Shown: positions 23,104-34,859 of the stretch, in pieces
Layout: every line of letters begins with the position of its first letter
Position numbering within the stretch: the first letter of the stretch is position 1
Assembly (NCBI RefSeq): GCF_905171765.1
Contig: NC_053398.1
Span: 49,444,323 to 49,508,322, forward strand
Direction of reading: 5' to 3'
Origin: Bufo bufo
Taxonomy: Eukaryota > Chordata > Amphibia > Anura > Bufonidae
Length of the DNA: 64,000 bases
The notes under the pieces: generated by a model
What the model saw: only the letters and a program-made list of their open reading frames with translations
Databases searched by the model: none
Told to the model about the DNA's origin: nothing
Made by a program: the position numbers and the translations under genes

Positions 23104-24539
23104 CTTATAACAAAACTGCTCCAGTATTTTATTATTGTTTTTGCCTGTATTTTTGTAATTTCCCTCACTTGTATCTTCCTGCAGTATAAAGAAAAGGAAG
23201 TGGGACTCGCATGGGGCGCCGCCTGATCTGCAGGGGTGCCAAGTGTTGGATGTCTGCCGATTAGATATTGATAACTTATCCCATTCACTTTATGTTGGCA
23301 TCATATTTTAAACATACCGTACTTTTATTTTTGAGGAGGTTAAAATGCTTATAACTAGCAGCAATTTATCAATATCTAAAAACAAATTTCCACAACCGAA
23401 TTTTGTTAAATTTGCTTTTGAGGGGCCTATATATTAGAACCCACAATAAATAACTCAATTTTAAAAAATGAAACAAAAAAAAGTACCCAAAATTTAGGAA
23501 GTTTATTAACCCTTTAGGTGTTTCACGGGAATTACACAAAATGGAAGTGACATTTCAAGTTTATTTTTATTTTATTTTAATCTTTTTAGGAACAGAGCAT
23601 GTACTCAAATAGAAATATGTGGCCCTAGAGTGCTACTTGACTCAAATATTGGTTTCAGAATGAAGGAGCACCTTGTAGATTTTTGGTCTCCATTATTCTA
23701 AAATGTTTTTTCAGGCGCCAATTCAGGGATACAGAGACCTTGAGGAGGAAAAACGTAAGAAACATCCCCCAAAATATCCCATTTTGGAAACTATTGCCCC
23801 TCAAAAAATGTATCTACAGTTGTGAGCATTTTGACCCAAGTATTTCATAGAATTTAAGGTAAGGTAAGGAATGCCATTTGGCCATTTGATGAAGATTAGG
23901 GGTCTGATCTGAGGTCTGATGAAGGATATTTGTTTTCTTATTTACCTCCTCTAAAACCTAGGTGCATCTTATAGAATCAAAAATAAAGTAACAAAAGTAT
24001 TCAGATCCAGGGGCTGGTTTTTAAAAATTTTGAATAGTTTTGTGGCTCAACACCTTTAAGGACACAGCAGAGCTCAAAAGGGATAGAGTGCCATTTAGAT
24101 TTTGGAACATGGCCTTTGAGCCATATTTTTTTTATTTTTTGTTCAGTGAGCTGTGTGAGGGTTAATTTTTTGCTGGACAGGCTGTAGTGTTCATTGGTAT
24201 CTTTTTTAGGTACAGATGCCTTTTTGATCACTTTTATTTCATTATTTGGGAGGCTAGGTGGGCAAAATATTGAAATTCTGTCAGCTTATTTTTAATCACA
24301 TTCACCATGCGGTTAAATGACAATTTTATTATTGGGTTGGTGATCCAAATTTTATATTTTTTATGTTTTGCTATATTTGAATCAGAAGGTCACCTTTTAT
24401 TGCAAATCATTTTTTTGTGTCACCATATTCGAACACCCAAAACATTTCCCATCAAGGAGATAAAATTGTAATAGCACCAATTGACCAAAAATGGATTGGT
24501 GCACAACCCACGACACACCCAAGGAAGGTCTAACTTGTG
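23104..24539. other. Decayed repeat sequence
   Basis: Fragments related to the TTAA element at 7599-11155 are visible, for example AACCCTTTAGGTGTT near 23508 and TTTTTGATCACTTTTAT near 24221. A half of the GATCTGC-type MITE lies near 23200-23280. No coding content is supported. Confidence 0.5.
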
Positions 24540-24880
24540 ACTCTACAGACTTCATATATCTTTTCAGTGTCCCTGCCACAAGCAGTATGTTGACAGGACC
24601 AAAAGACCACTCAGAAAAAGAATAGCGGTACACATGGCGAACATCAGAAAAGGTTTTGAACTACACTCTCTCTCTAGACATTATAAAGATTGTCATGATT
24701 GCGATCCCTCCAGTCTCATATTCACGGCGCTTGAGAAAGTGAAGAGGCCATGGAGGGGAGGCAATCATATTGCGAGTATGTCAAGATTAGAGGCGAAAAG
24801 AATATTTGATTTTAACACTTTGACCCCAGGAGATCTGAATGCCGAAATGGAACTGTTTGGATTCTTAGTCAGAATGTTTA
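24540..24880 (+). pseudogene. Penelope-like element fragment (GIY-YIG nuclease end)
   Basis: The frame reads FQCPCHKQYVDRTKRPLRKR, a decayed counterpart of the PLE nuclease start (CPCGxxYVGRT type), then HMANIRKGFELHSLSRHY, WRGGNHI and a C-terminal block with LNTLTPGDLNAE. This is the GIY-YIG module of a Neptune-type Penelope element without the reverse transcriptase. Replacement of the glycine in YVGRT by aspartate suggests an inactive relic. Upstream linker sequence is barely recognisable. Confidence 0.7.
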
Positions 24881-24937
24881 CCAGCACCCCAATCTCCCCT
24901 CCCCGGCAGGCCCCCCTCCCTTTACATCACAGGAAAC

Positions 24938-25395
24938 TGTCACGGAACCATGAACCAGACGTACAACAAGAGATAAGAGAAAATAAGAAGGCTTTATTGA
25001 AAATAAAGCTGTAAAGCAAAAGTCCAAACGGATGGTGAAACCGAGCAGAGTCTTAGCGAAGCCAGAGGTCAGGAACCAGAAGGGTAGTCAGACGAAGCCA
25101 GGATCAGGAACCAGCAGGGTAGTCAGACGAAGCCAGGATCAGGAACCAGCAGGGTAGTCAGACGAAGCCAGGATCAGGAACCAGAAGCAGCAGCAGTCTT
25201 AGAAGCATGTGAACACAAGAGGACCAAGCAAGGAACTGAAGCCACAGACCTCCTATATATATGAGCTAGGCATCCAGCTCCTCCCAGTGGGAAGGAGGAG
25301 CCGCAGGGTGGAAGGCTACAAAGAAAACCAGAAACCAAGATGGCCGCCAGCACATGTCAAACGAAGGAGAACAGCAAGAAGGTAAGACCATGACA
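24938..25395. mobile_element. Solo LTR, 458 bp, with 5-bp target duplication
   Basis: The segment starts TGTCACGG and ends CATGACA, with GAAAC on both sides (24933-24937 and 25396-25400). TG...CA termini with a 5-bp duplication and no internal domain fit a solo LTR left by LTR-LTR recombination. It interrupts the Penelope remnant. It contains a 35-bp minisatellite at 25058-25185 and AATAAA at about 25000-25006. Confidence 0.8.
25058..25185. repeat. 35-bp minisatellite, about 3.6 units
   Basis: Units start GAAGCCAG at 25058, 25094, 25129 and 25164; the two middle units are nearly identical and the outer ones diverged. It lies inside the solo LTR. Contiguous units without spacers exclude a CRISPR array. 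Confidence 0.9.
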
Positions 25396-26028
25396 GAAAC
25401 CTCCAATTTCAATATTTCAATATATCACCCTTCAATATATCACCTTTCACCATATGACCTTTGAACATCCAGGTATTACTTACCTTTACTTTCGATTTTT
25501 CCGTTTTAGTCACCTATTTATTTTAAGCATGCATATTCGTCCTCTGGTCCTGTAAATACAGGGTTATAATATTGATTAGATTCATATAGCACATTTTGAT
25601 ATAACTAAATCCCATTTGTTTCGTGATACAATTAAATTTTAATTGTTTATTTCAGAAGAATATGCATGTAGTCTTTCTGACCCTTGCATATCTTGTCTCC
25701 ATCTAAATAAATGTCTGGCATGCAAAGGATGCGGTTTTACCAAAAACCGCATCGAAAACGCATGGAAATTGCATTTGCGTTTTTTATAAATTTAGGTGAT
25801 TTCTTCAAATTTATGTGTGTTTATGTGGTTTTTATTAGATAGAAAGCTTTTTTTCTATAGCTTAACGTTACTTTATCATAAGCTGTTGTTTTTATTAATT
25901 TTTATTATATGTTCTAATATTTTTATGGCTATACATCTTTATGTAATAAACCTAAATGAACCTAAAGAAAACATCAACCCTGAATTTTGATTCCATGTAT
26001 AACATCCAGTCCACCTTTTAGGGACATC
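25396..26028. other. Probable 3' tail of the Penelope remnant, then AT-rich sequence
   Basis: It starts with the second copy of GAAAC and AT-rich repeats such as TTCAATATATCACC. No gene is seen. Continuity with 24540-24937 follows from the solo LTR duplication. Confidence 0.4.
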
Positions 26029-26388
26029 TGTCACGACCATGGTTATGGTCGTGACTCCTGATCCGCATGCAGTTGCCTGCGGTTTGGTTTTCGTCAATCA
26101 CATGGTGAGGGCGGCTGGATTGTTGCCTCACATGTGGTTGCCGCTGGCAACATGTTTGTGCTTGGCAGCTTGCTGCAATCTGCATGCGGTTACACCTGGC
26201 AACCTGTCTTTGTAGGTGTGCCGTTTTATATGTTTGTGTGCTGTGAAAAAAAAAAAAAAAAAGGTAAAGGGGACGCCAAGACAGACAACGGTGAAGGAAT
26301 GGCGGGGAAAAGCCACTCACCGCGCCGTCAACGGCGAAACCCCCAAAACGCTCTCATGCTGCACCCTCTTCCGTCCACTTTCACTGAT
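26029..26388. repeat. Unassigned repeat starting TGTCACGACC
   Basis: It starts TGTCACGACCATGG and its inverse GGTTATGGTCGTGAC follows immediately, a short palindrome at 26033-26055. A 17-base A run follows near 26245. It may be a truncated LTR or foldback element abutting the Gypsy LTR. Internal sequence is not recognised. Confidence 0.35.
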
Positions 26389-26942
26389 GGATAGAGCTGA
26401 TCACTCGGTGCTCGACTGGTTGGTCTGTCGGTCATGTGACGCTGGCCACGTCACATGACCCTCACTCCCCACTATAAATACAGGCAGCCTGCTGGCCACA
26501 GGTTGCCTGTTAATTTAGGTTCCACCTGTGATTTGGTCTTTCCTGGCGTACTTACCTGCTGCTGAATTCCTGACGATCCTCTGCCTGCTCCTTGTGTACT
26601 TTGCTGCTCTCCTGGTATTCTAACCCCGGCCTCCTCCTGACGATCCTCTGCTGACTCCTTTGGTACTTCACGTCTCTCCTGGTATTTATGACCCCGGCTT
26701 CTCCTGACAATTCTCTGCTTGCTCCATTTGTACTTTGTAGCTTTCCTGGTATTGACTCGGTCCGTTCACGTCCTGTTGTTTGTCTGTCTGTCATCCCTGC
26801 ACTTATTCCAAGTTAGGGATTGCCGTCCAGTTGTCCCCTGTCATTAGGACTCGCGAGGCAAGTAGGCAGGGCCAGGGGTAAGGGTGGAGCGCAGTGGTCA
26901 CTTCCCTCCCCCCTGTGTGTGTGTGTGTACGCGACCGTTACA
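26389..26942 (+). repeat. Left LTR of the outer Gypsy element (5' end missing)
   Basis: It matches the right LTR from the stretch CGACTGGTTGGTCTGTCGG onward, including a TATAAATA box near 26474 and repeated CTGACGATCCTCTGC motifs. The first ~110 bp of the right LTR have no counterpart here. It ends in CCGTTACA, the inverse of the TGTAACGG start of the right LTR. Confidence 0.8.
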
Positions 26943-26970
26943 GATTAACAGGCCCAATAACCACTGTATA

Positions 26971-29960
26971 ATGAATCCTCTGGTGACCCTGACTGACCAT
27001 GTCTCTAATCTGACGCAGATGGTGCAGGAGTTAGGGGAAAAACTCAGTTCTTTTGAGTTAGGGCAAGGTTCTTCCACTCCTCAGGCCTCCAGTCCGCATT
27101 TTGAGCCCCAGATTAAGCTCCCAGAACCCTTTTCTGGAGACCGGAAGAAGTTTCTCTCTTTTAAGGAGAATTGCAAACTTTACTTCCGTTTGCGCCCCGT
27201 GTCCTCAGCCCCGAGAGTCAACTCGTGGGCATTATCATTTCCCGATTACAGGGTGATCCCCAGGACTGGGCGTTCTCTTTACCGGCTGGCGCCAGTTGTT
27301 TATCTTCTGTGGAGGGGTTCTTTCAGGCCCTGGGTACCCACTATGATGAACCAGACAGGGCTCTACTAGCCAAGACGGCTCTAAAGGCACTGGTTCAGGG
27401 CAATCTACCAGCGGAGGATTATTGCACCCAATTCAGAAGGTGGTGTGTCCCCTCAGGATAGAACGAACCAGCCCTGAAGAGTCAGTTCAGGTCAGGTCTG
27501 TCTGATAAATTAAAGGATCTTCTGGTCAGTTATCAACTTCCAGAGACCTTAGAGGAGATGATGACCCCTTGTTGTCCGACTTGACCGACGGGTTAGAGAG
27601 AGACGACAGGAACAACAGTTCTCTTCCCAGATGGTGGTCCAGCCAGAGGCCTATCCCAGAGACAATGCTGAGGTCTCCACCGAGGAACCCATGCAGGTTG
27701 GCATGACCCGAGGGAATCTTCGCCGCAGACATGGAGAATGCTTTTACTGTGGAGATCCTGACCATTGGATCAACCAGTGTCCTAAGAAGGTCCTCTCTGT
27801 CAAGTCTCCTAAGGCAAGTCAACCTAAAGACCAGGTACACCCTGAATTTTCTAAATGTAAGCTTTCGGTACCCATTACGATTTCTCTGGGAGTAGATAAA
27901 TGGCCGGGTAAGGCCTTTATTGATTCTGGCTCAGCGGCTAGCTTTATTGACTCTGAGTATGCTGTAAGATTGGGTATTCCCTATGTTTGCCTTACCAACT
28001 CCTATTCATGTCATGGCTATTGATGCTACTCCTCTTATTGGTGGTACGGTGAGCTTATGTACCTCGGAGATTTCTCTTACTGTGGGTGTGTGCCACTCAG
28101 AGAGATGTTCGCTTTTAGTCCTGGAGAACCTACCGGCTGAGGTGGTACTAGGGTTGCCTTGGCTCCGACTACATAACCCCACTATAGATTGGTCCAATGG
28201 GGAGTTGGTGAGATGGGGGCCTAAGTGTGACTCGTGCTTGTCCGTGGTACAGGCTGGGGTCTCAGTAAAGTCTGATACTTTACCCTCTGTTGTTAGAGAA
28301 TATTCTGATGTATTCTCATCACCAACCCCGGAGGTTCTACCTCCCATAGACCTTATGATTGTACCATAGAGCTAGTAGAGGGGGCCAAGTTTCCTAAGGG
28401 ACGAATTTATAATCTTTCTATGCCCGAACGCAAGGCCATGGAAGATTATATTAAGGAGAGCCTTGGTAAAGGGCATATTAGACCTTCTGTCTCTCCTATG
28501 GGGGCGGGGTTTTTCTTCGTTAAGAAAAAAGATGGTGGTCTTAGGCCATGTATCGATTACCGGAGATTAAATAAAATCACTGTCCAGAATAGATACTCCC
28601 TCCCGTTGATTCCGAATTTATTTAAACAGGTTCTGGGGGCAACCTGGTTTTCCAAAATTGACCTGAAAGGGGCATACAATCTAATCCGAATCAAGGAGGG
28701 AGACGAATGGAAGACGGCGTTCAATACCCCCGGTAGGACACTTTGAATATCAGGTGATGCCTTTTGGACTCAGCAATGCCCCAGCTGTGTTCCAAAACTT
28801 CATGAATGACATTCTTAGGGAGTTCTTAGGTAAATTTGTTATTGTCTATCTTGACGACATTTTGATATTCTCTCCTGACTTCAAATCCCATGTGTCTCAT
28901 GTTAACAAGTATTAGAGGTGTTGAGGAGAATCAGCTATCCGACTAAGCAAGAGAAATGTGTCTTTGGTTGTACAGGAGAGATTCTGTTTCTAGGGCATGT
29001 TCTGACTCCTCACGCCTTCAAGATGGATCTGGTAAGGTACTAGCAAATTAAGGAATGGGTAAGGACCTTCATCCTTAAAGGCCTTACAACGGTTCTTAGG
29101 TTTCGCCAATTACTATCGTAAATTTATTATGAATTTTTTCCGTAATTGCTAAACCGTTGACCGACCTTACTAAGAAAGGGGCGAATTTGGAGAATTGGTC
29201 TACTGAGGCCATTTCTTCATTTGAAAAATTAAAAAAGGCATTCAGTAGCGCTCCCATTCTGATCCAGCCTGATCAGGAGAAACCTTTTATTGTGGAGGTG
29301 GATGCGTCCGAGGACGGTGCAGGAGCAGTCCTTTCACAAGGTCCTGCTAGCCTTACTAACCTGAGACCATGTGCCTTCTTCTCCAGGAAATTCTCTCCCA
29401 CGGAGAGAAACTACGACATAGGGAATAGGGAGCTGCTGGCCATTAAATGGGCTTTTGAGGAGTGGAGACATTTTCTGGAGGGGGCAAGGCATTGTGTAAC
29501 TGTTGTCACTGACCATAAAAACCTTATGTTTCTCGAGTCTGCTAAGAGGTTGAATCCCCGTCAAGCCAGATGGGCTCTGTTTTTTACTCGTTTTGATTTT
29601 TCCATTACGTTCAGGCCGGGAAGTAAAAATGTGAAGGCGGACGCATTATCTCGGAGCTTCCAGGCTTTTCAACCTACTGAGGTACCACCTGAATCCATCC
29701 TACCAGCAAAAATCTTCTTAGCAGCTCTTACCCAGGATATTTCGGCTCGCATTAGGTCTGAACAACATCTGGCACCGGTATCCACCCCAACAGATAAGTT
29801 GTTTGTTTCCGTACAATTTTGTCTCCAGCTGTTGGGTGAGTGTCACGATTCTGCCTTTTGTGGACATCCGGGTGTTGAGGGCACTAAGGATCTGGTTTCT
29901 AAATCTTATTGGTGGCCTACTCTAACTAGAGATGTCAAGTCCTACGTGTCAGCCTGTGAG
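26971..29960 (+). pseudogene. Outer Gypsy gag-pol, 5' part, broken
   Basis: Gag starts at ATG 26971, 28 bp after the LTR, and is followed by the capsid-like segment LPEPFSGDRKKF. The frame shifts near 27190-27230 and again near 27460-27550. The zinc knuckle CFYCGDPDHWINQC is at about 27740, and the protease motif FIDSGSAASFIDSEY at about 27918-27962. RT is interrupted near 28370-28420 and from 28735 on; the YLDD region near 28846 is in a different frame from its neighbours. RNase H (EVDASEDGAGAVLSQG) and the integrase zinc domain sit in an open stretch at 29157-29960, where the nested element begins. At least five breaks are visible, so no polyprotein is made. Confidence 0.85.
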
Positions 29961-30605
29961 TGTCACGGCTGTATGTGAGCAACAATAGTAATACACAGTA
30001 CAGAGCTACTGACTGGACCCAGAACTAGGGAGGATAACGGGTGACCCCTGTCCGACCCTCAACGCTCTCCCTATTCTGCTAAAGCACATGCCCGGATCCA
30101 AATGGCGGAAAGAGGCATGCCCACGTGCCTAAGACTAATGACCACTGTAACCCCTACAATAGTGGAAGGGGCACGGCCACCAGTGCCCTACTCAGTATAT
30201 GGAGGGAACCGTGGCCACCTCAGATCCAGTCAGAAAATAAACAGGAACACAACAATGTCTGCACACTTAGCTGACGGTGTTGCAGCCGCAGAGAAGACGG
30301 ATCCAAGGACAGGCTGGCAATATCCGGAGTGCTAGCTGCAGCAGAACACAGGTCCAGTGAACTGATAGCCACAAGTGAAGAAACTAAAGCAAGAGCTACA
30401 ACTGAAGTGAGAACTATAATCCACATCCTATCATAGGAGGAGGGGTGATATAAAGAGAGGGAAATCAAACACATGAAGGACAGCTGTGGTGAAAGAAACC
30501 AAAAGTAAACAGAGTAGTGAGAACTCCTCCCAGCTCTAGTAGTGACATCATCAGAGGGGTGGAGAAACAGAGCTGTGAGAACGTCCCAAAGCTCTGGTAG
30601 TGACA
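29961..30605 (-). repeat. 3' LTR of the nested Gypsy element
   Basis: 645 bp, TG...CA ends, next to the G-rich polypurine tract at 30606-30620 on the internal side. One visible difference from the other LTR. Confidence 0.92.
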
Positions 30606-33600
30606 GTACCCCCCCCCTCTACGGGTGGACTCCGGACACCCAGGACCCACCTTCTCAGGATGAGCCCTATGAAATGCCTGATGAGGCGAGTGGCTTTAAT
30701 GTCCGACACCGGAACCCACATCCTCTCCTCAGGACCATAACCCTTCCAATGAACGAGGTACTGAAGAGAACCGCGGACCATGCGAGAGTCCACAATTCTG
30801 GAAACCTCAAACTCCAGATTGCCATCAACCAAAATCGGAGGAGGAGGCAAAGAGGAGGGTACCGTGGGCTGGACATATGGTTTTAAGAGAGATCTGTGAA
30901 ATACATTATGTATCTTCCAAACCCGTGGAAGATCAAGACGGAAGGCAACAGGATTGATGACTGACAAGATTTTATAAGGCCCAATAAACTTGGGACCCAA
31001 TTTCCAGGAGGGAACCTTCAACTTAATGTTTCTAGTAGACAACCACACCAGATCACCCACATTCAGGTCCGGACCAGGCACACGTCTCTTATCAGCCACA
31101 CGCTTATACCTCTCACTCATCTTTTTAAGATTACTCTGAATCTTTTGCCAAATGGTAGACAAAGATGAGGAAAATCTCTCCTCCTCAGGTAAACCAGAAA
31201 GAGCCCCTCCCGAGAATGTCCCAAACTGCGGATGGAACCCATATGCACCAAAGAATGGTGACTTATCAGAAGATTCCTGACGACGGTTGTTCAGAGCAAA
31301 CTCAGCAAGAGGGAGAAATGAACACCAATCCTCCTGGTTCTCTGAAACAAAACAGCGCAAATATGTCTCCAGATTCTGATTGAGGCGCTCAGTCTGACCA
31401 TTCGACTGCGGATGAAAAGCAGAAGAGAAGGACAGCCGAACCCCCCAGGCGAGAACAGAAAGCCTTCCAGAACCTGGACACAAACTGCGTGCCTCTATCG
31501 GAAACAATATCAGAGGGAATGCCGTGCAATTTAACAATATGGTCGACAAAAGCTTGCGCCAACGTTTAGCATTGGGTAAACCAGGGAAAGGTACGAAATG
31601 AGCCATCTTGCTAAAACGGTCCACCACCACCAGGATCACCGACTTCCCCGAGGAACGAGGAAGATCCGTGATAAAGTCCATGGACAGGTGTGTCCAAGGA
31701 CGGGAAGGAATGGGTAACGGGAGAAGGGAACCTGAAGGCCGTGAACGAGGGACCTTAGCGCGAGCGCACGTCTCACAAGCAGCCACAAAACCCTCCACCG
31801 ACTTACGAAGAGCCGGCCACCAAAATCTCCGAGCAATGAGATCCACCGTGGCTCTACTCCCGGGGTGACCAGCAAGAACCGTATCATGATGCTCCTTAAA
31901 GAGTTTGTGACGTAGCTCAGGAGGCACGAACAACTTCCCAGAAGGACAACGGGCAGGTGTCTCAGTCTGGGCAGCCTGGACCTCGGCCTTTAAATCGGAA
32001 TATAGAGCAGAAACAACTACCCCCTCCGCCAAAATGGGACCCGGGTCCTCGGAGTTTCCTCCTCCCGGAAAACAGCGAGAGAGAGCATCAGCCTTCACAT
32101 TTTTTATCCCAGGTCGGAATGTAACAACAAAATTGAATCTGGAGAAGAACAGAGACCATCTGGCCTGTCTCGGATTCATACGCCTGGCCGACTCCAAGTA
32201 TGCCAGATTCTTATGGTCGGTAAAAACGGTGATAGGGTGCCTGGCCCCCTCCAACCAATGGCGCCATTCCTCGAAAGCCAACTTGATGGCCAACAACTCC
32301 CTATCGCCCACATCATAGTTTCTCTCTGCCGGGGAGAGTTTTTTAGAGAAAAAGGCACAGGGTCGCCACTTGGCAGGGGAAGGGCCCTGGGACAAAACCG
32401 CACCCACACCCACCTCGGAAGCATCCACCTCAACAATAAAAGGTAAGGAAACATCGGGATGCACCAAGACGGGAGCAGACGCAAAATTCTCTTTAATCTT
32501 AGAAAAGGCTGCAAGCGCCTCCTCCGACCAAGAGGAAAAATCCGCCCCCTTTTTTGTCATGTCAGTGAGGGGTTTGACAACAGAGGAATAATTCAAAATG
32601 AACTTTCTGTAATAGTTCGCAAAACCCAGAAAGCGCATCAATGCCTTCTGATTCTCAGGAAGCTCCCACTCAAGTACAGCACGGACCTTCTCGGGATCCA
32701 TGCGAAAACCAGAAGCAGAGAGGAGAAAACCCAGAAATTGAATCTCCGATACCATAAAAAGACATTTCTCCAGCTTGGCGTACAATTTATTTTCCCGCAG
32801 AATCTGCAGAACCTGAAAAAGATGATCCTGATGGGTCTGAACATCAGGGGAAAAAATCAAAATATCATCAAGATACACCAATACAAATTTCCCCATTAAA
32901 TGATAGAAAATACTATTAACAAAATGCTGAAAGACGGCCGGAGCATTCATCAGGCCGAAAGGCATAACGAGATTCTCGAAATGCCCGTCAGGGGTATTAA
33001 AGGCCGTTTTCCATTCATCCCCCTCTCTGACCCTGACCAGGTTGTACGCGCCTCTCAAATCCAATTTGGAAAACACCTTGGCCCCAACAATTTGATTGAA
33101 GAGGTCCGGGATCAGAGGAAGGGGATAGGGATCGCGAATCGTGATACGGTTCAGCTCCCCAAAATCTAGGCAAGGTCTCAGAGAGCCATCTTTCTTTTTA
33201 ACAAAAAAAAAACCCGCGGCCACAGGTGACTTTGAGGGACGAATATGCCCCTTTTCGAGACTCTCGGAGATGTAAGTTCGCATAGCGATTCTTTCCGGTT
33301 GTGAGAGATTGTAGAGGCGTGCTTTTGGCAGCTTGGCGCCGGGAATGAGGTTAATGGGACAGTCAAACTCCCGGTGAGGAGGTAGCTCCTGAACACCGCT
33401 CTCGGAAAACACGTCCGAGAAATCAGAGAGAAATGATGGCACCGTTTTAGTAGACACCTCTGCAAAAGTCGCTGTGAGACAATTCTCTCTACAAAAATCA
33501 CTCCACTCATTTATTTGCCTTCCTTGCCAATCAATAGTGGGGTTATGTCTAGTGAGCCAGGGTAACCCCAAAACTAGAGGAGAAGGCAATCCGTTAAGGA

Positions 33601-34828
33601 CAAAACAAGATATATCCTCCACATGAGTGTCACCTACAGCTAACCGGATATTGTGAACAATGCCCTTCAGAGATCTCTGTGAGAGTGGAGCAGAGTCAAT
33701 AGCAAAAACAGGTATATCCTTTTCTAATGTGCAAACCTGAAAACCATGCATGGCTACAAATTGAGTGTCAATAAGATTGACGGCAGCTCCACTATCGACA
33801 AAAATCTCACAAGAAATGACTTTGCTCTCTAGCGCCACCCTGGCAGACAGGAGAAAACGGGAACTGCAGGTCAGAGGAAAAGCATCAAATCCTACATCAA
33901 CTTTGCCCAAAGTAGCAGATGAAGCAGAACTTGATGATTTACCTTTTGAGATTTTTCTCTTATTATCGCTCTTAGTACGGTTCAAGAATCTCCTAGATGG
34001 ACAAACATTTGCCAAATGACCTATGCCCCCACAACAAAAACAGACCATACTCTGAGGACTAAATCCTCTTTTATCAGGGGCAAGTCGACCTAGCTGCATG
34101 GGCTCCTCCTCAGAGGGGAGCGAGACAGGATGAGGCCCCTGCACACTGAATGAGTCCGCACCACTGCCCCTAGACTGACAATGGCTGGACAGAGAGGTCT
34201 CGTTTCTTTCTCTTAGAAGCCTGTCAAGGCGTACCGCCAATGACATGGCAGACTCTAAGGACGTTGGTCTCTCATGGAAAGCAAACGCATCTTTTAATCT
34301 CTCCGAGAGACCATGACAGAACTGACTCCGGAGTGCAGCATCATTCCAACCCGAATCAGCTGCCCATCTCCGAAATTCAGAACAATAAAGCTCCGCAGAC
34401 CGTTTGTTCTGGCATAAAACACGTAGGTTAGATTCGGCCAGAGCAACACGATCCGGGTCATCATAAATCTGCCCCAGGGCCACAAAAAATCCCTCCACGG
34501 ATCGAAGGGAGGGATCCCCTGATGGCAGCGAAAAAGCCCAAGTCTGAGCATTACCCCTGAGCAGGGAGATGACAATCCTCACCCTCTGCTCTTGATTACC
34601 AGAAGAGTGAGGACACAAGCAAAAATTGAGTTTGCATGCCTCTCTGAAACGAACAAAATTCTCACTGCCCCCGGAGAACGTCTCCGGAAGTGAGACCTTT
34701 GGCTCGCAACAGACTCCATGAGCCGGAGCAGGGCCCAATGCTTGAAGCTGGGTCGTAGATTGACGGAGATCCGCTACTTCCAAAGAAAGACCCTGCATGC
34801 GGTCAACCAGGTCAGAAAGCGGATCCAT
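30551..34828 (-). CDS. Nested Gypsy gag-pol polyprotein with integrase defect
   Basis: One 1425-codon frame from an ATG 31 bp inside the 5' LTR. In order: gag capsid-like region (1-250); CCHC knuckle CFCCGGIGHLANVC near 260; protease DSGAA near 344; RT with YLDDILIF near 650; RNase H with EVDASEVGVGAV near 805; integrase HHCC zinc domain near 980; catalytic core with MDFITDLP near 1050 and NGQTERLNQ near 1145; chromodomain with YLVHWKGYGPEE near 1350. The frame is open throughout. However, between about 31572 and 31441 the reading is shifted by two compensating indels, the second in a C run at 31441-31446. The second catalytic aspartate of the integrase is therefore not encoded in this frame. 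The C-terminus also runs about 55 bp into the LTR. The enzyme is probably dead unless these are assembly errors. Confidence 0.88.
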   Translation of the reverse strand: MDPLSDLVDRMQGLSLEVADLRQSTTQLQALGPAPAHGVCCEPKVSLPETFSGGSENFVRFREACKLNFCLCPHSSGNQEQRVRIVISLLRGNAQTWAFSLPSGDPSLRSVEGFFVALGQIYDDPDRVALAESNLRVLCQNKRSAELYCSEFRRWAADSGWNDAALRSQFCHGLSERLKDAFAFHERPTSLESAMSLAVRLDRLLRERNETSLSSHCQSRGSGADSFSVQGPHPVSLPSEEEPMQLGRLAPDKRGFSPQSMVCFCCGGIGHLANVCPSRRFLNRTKSDNKRKISKGKSSSSASSATLGKVDVGFDAFPLTCSSRFLLSARVALESKVISCEIFVDSGAAVNLIDTQFVAMHGFQVCTLEKDIPVFAIDSAPLSQRSLKGIVHNIRLAVGDTHVEDISCFVLNGLPSPLVLGLPWLTRHNPTIDWQGRQINEWSDFCRENCLTATFAEVSTKTVPSFLSDFSDVFSESGVQELPPHREFDCPINLIPGAKLPKARLYNLSQPERIAMRTYISESLEKGHIRPSKSPVAAGFFFVKKKDGSLRPCLDFGELNRITIRDPYPLPLIPDLFNQIVGAKVFSKLDLRGAYNLVRVREGDEWKTAFNTPDGHFENLVMPFGLMNAPAVFQHFVNSIFYHLMGKFVLVYLDDILIFSPDVQTHQDHLFQVLQILRENKLYAKLEKCLFMVSEIQFLGFLLSASGFRMDPEKVRAVLEWELPENQKALMRFLGFANYYRKFILNYSSVVKPLTDMTKKGADFSSWSEEALAAFSKIKENFASAPVLVHPDVSLPFIVEVDASEVGVGAVLSQGPSPAKWRPCAFFSKKLSPAERNYDVGDRELLAIKLAFEEWRHWLEGARHPITVFTDHKNLAYLESARRMNPRQARWSLFFSRFNFVVTFRPGIKNVKADALSRCFPGGGNSEDPGPILAEGVVVSALYSDLKAEVQAAQTETPARCPSGKLFVPPELRHKLFKEHHDTVLAGHPGSRATVDLIARRFWWPALRKSVEGFVAACETCARAKVPRSRPSGSLLPLPIPSRPWTHLSMDFITDLPRSSGKSVILVVVDRFSKMAHFVPFPGLPNAKRWRKLLSTILLNCTAFPLILFPIEARSLCPGSGRLSVLAWGVRLSFSSAFHPQSNGQTERLNQNLETYLRCFVSENQEDWCSFLPLAEFALNNRRQESSDKSPFFGAYGFHPQFGTFSGGALSGLPEEERFSSSLSTIWQKIQSNLKKMSERYKRVADKRRVPGPDLNVGDLVWLSTRNIKLKVPSWKLGPKFIGPYKILSVINPVAFRLDLPRVWKIHNVFHRSLLKPYVQPTVPSSLPPPPILVDGNLEFEVSRIVDSRMVRGSLQYLVHWKGYGPEERMWVPVSDIKATRLIRHFIGLILRRWVLGVRSPPVEGGGTVTTRALGRSHSSVSPPL

Positions 34829-34859
34829 GTCAAAAAAGGACGGTTTTGGTGGATTATAA

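Noticed and set aside
15192..23114. Shared GCTTATAACAAA near both outer ends of the Penelope pair as a target duplication
   Set aside because: The left copy lies about 84 bp outside the arm and within the LINE coding sequence, so it does not abut the element; likely chance.
24634..25014. A 126-codon frame as a novel gene
   Set aside because: The first part is the C-terminal GIY-YIG end of a Penelope-like element; the last part reads into a solo LTR.
25058..25185. Possible CRISPR-like repeat array
   Set aside because: Units are contiguous 35-bp copies without unique spacers, inside a solo LTR of a vertebrate genome; it is a minisatellite.
26236..26265. Poly-A run as the end of a processed pseudogene
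   Set aside because: The preceding sequence has no coding similarity or polyadenylation signal, and no target duplication is found around it.
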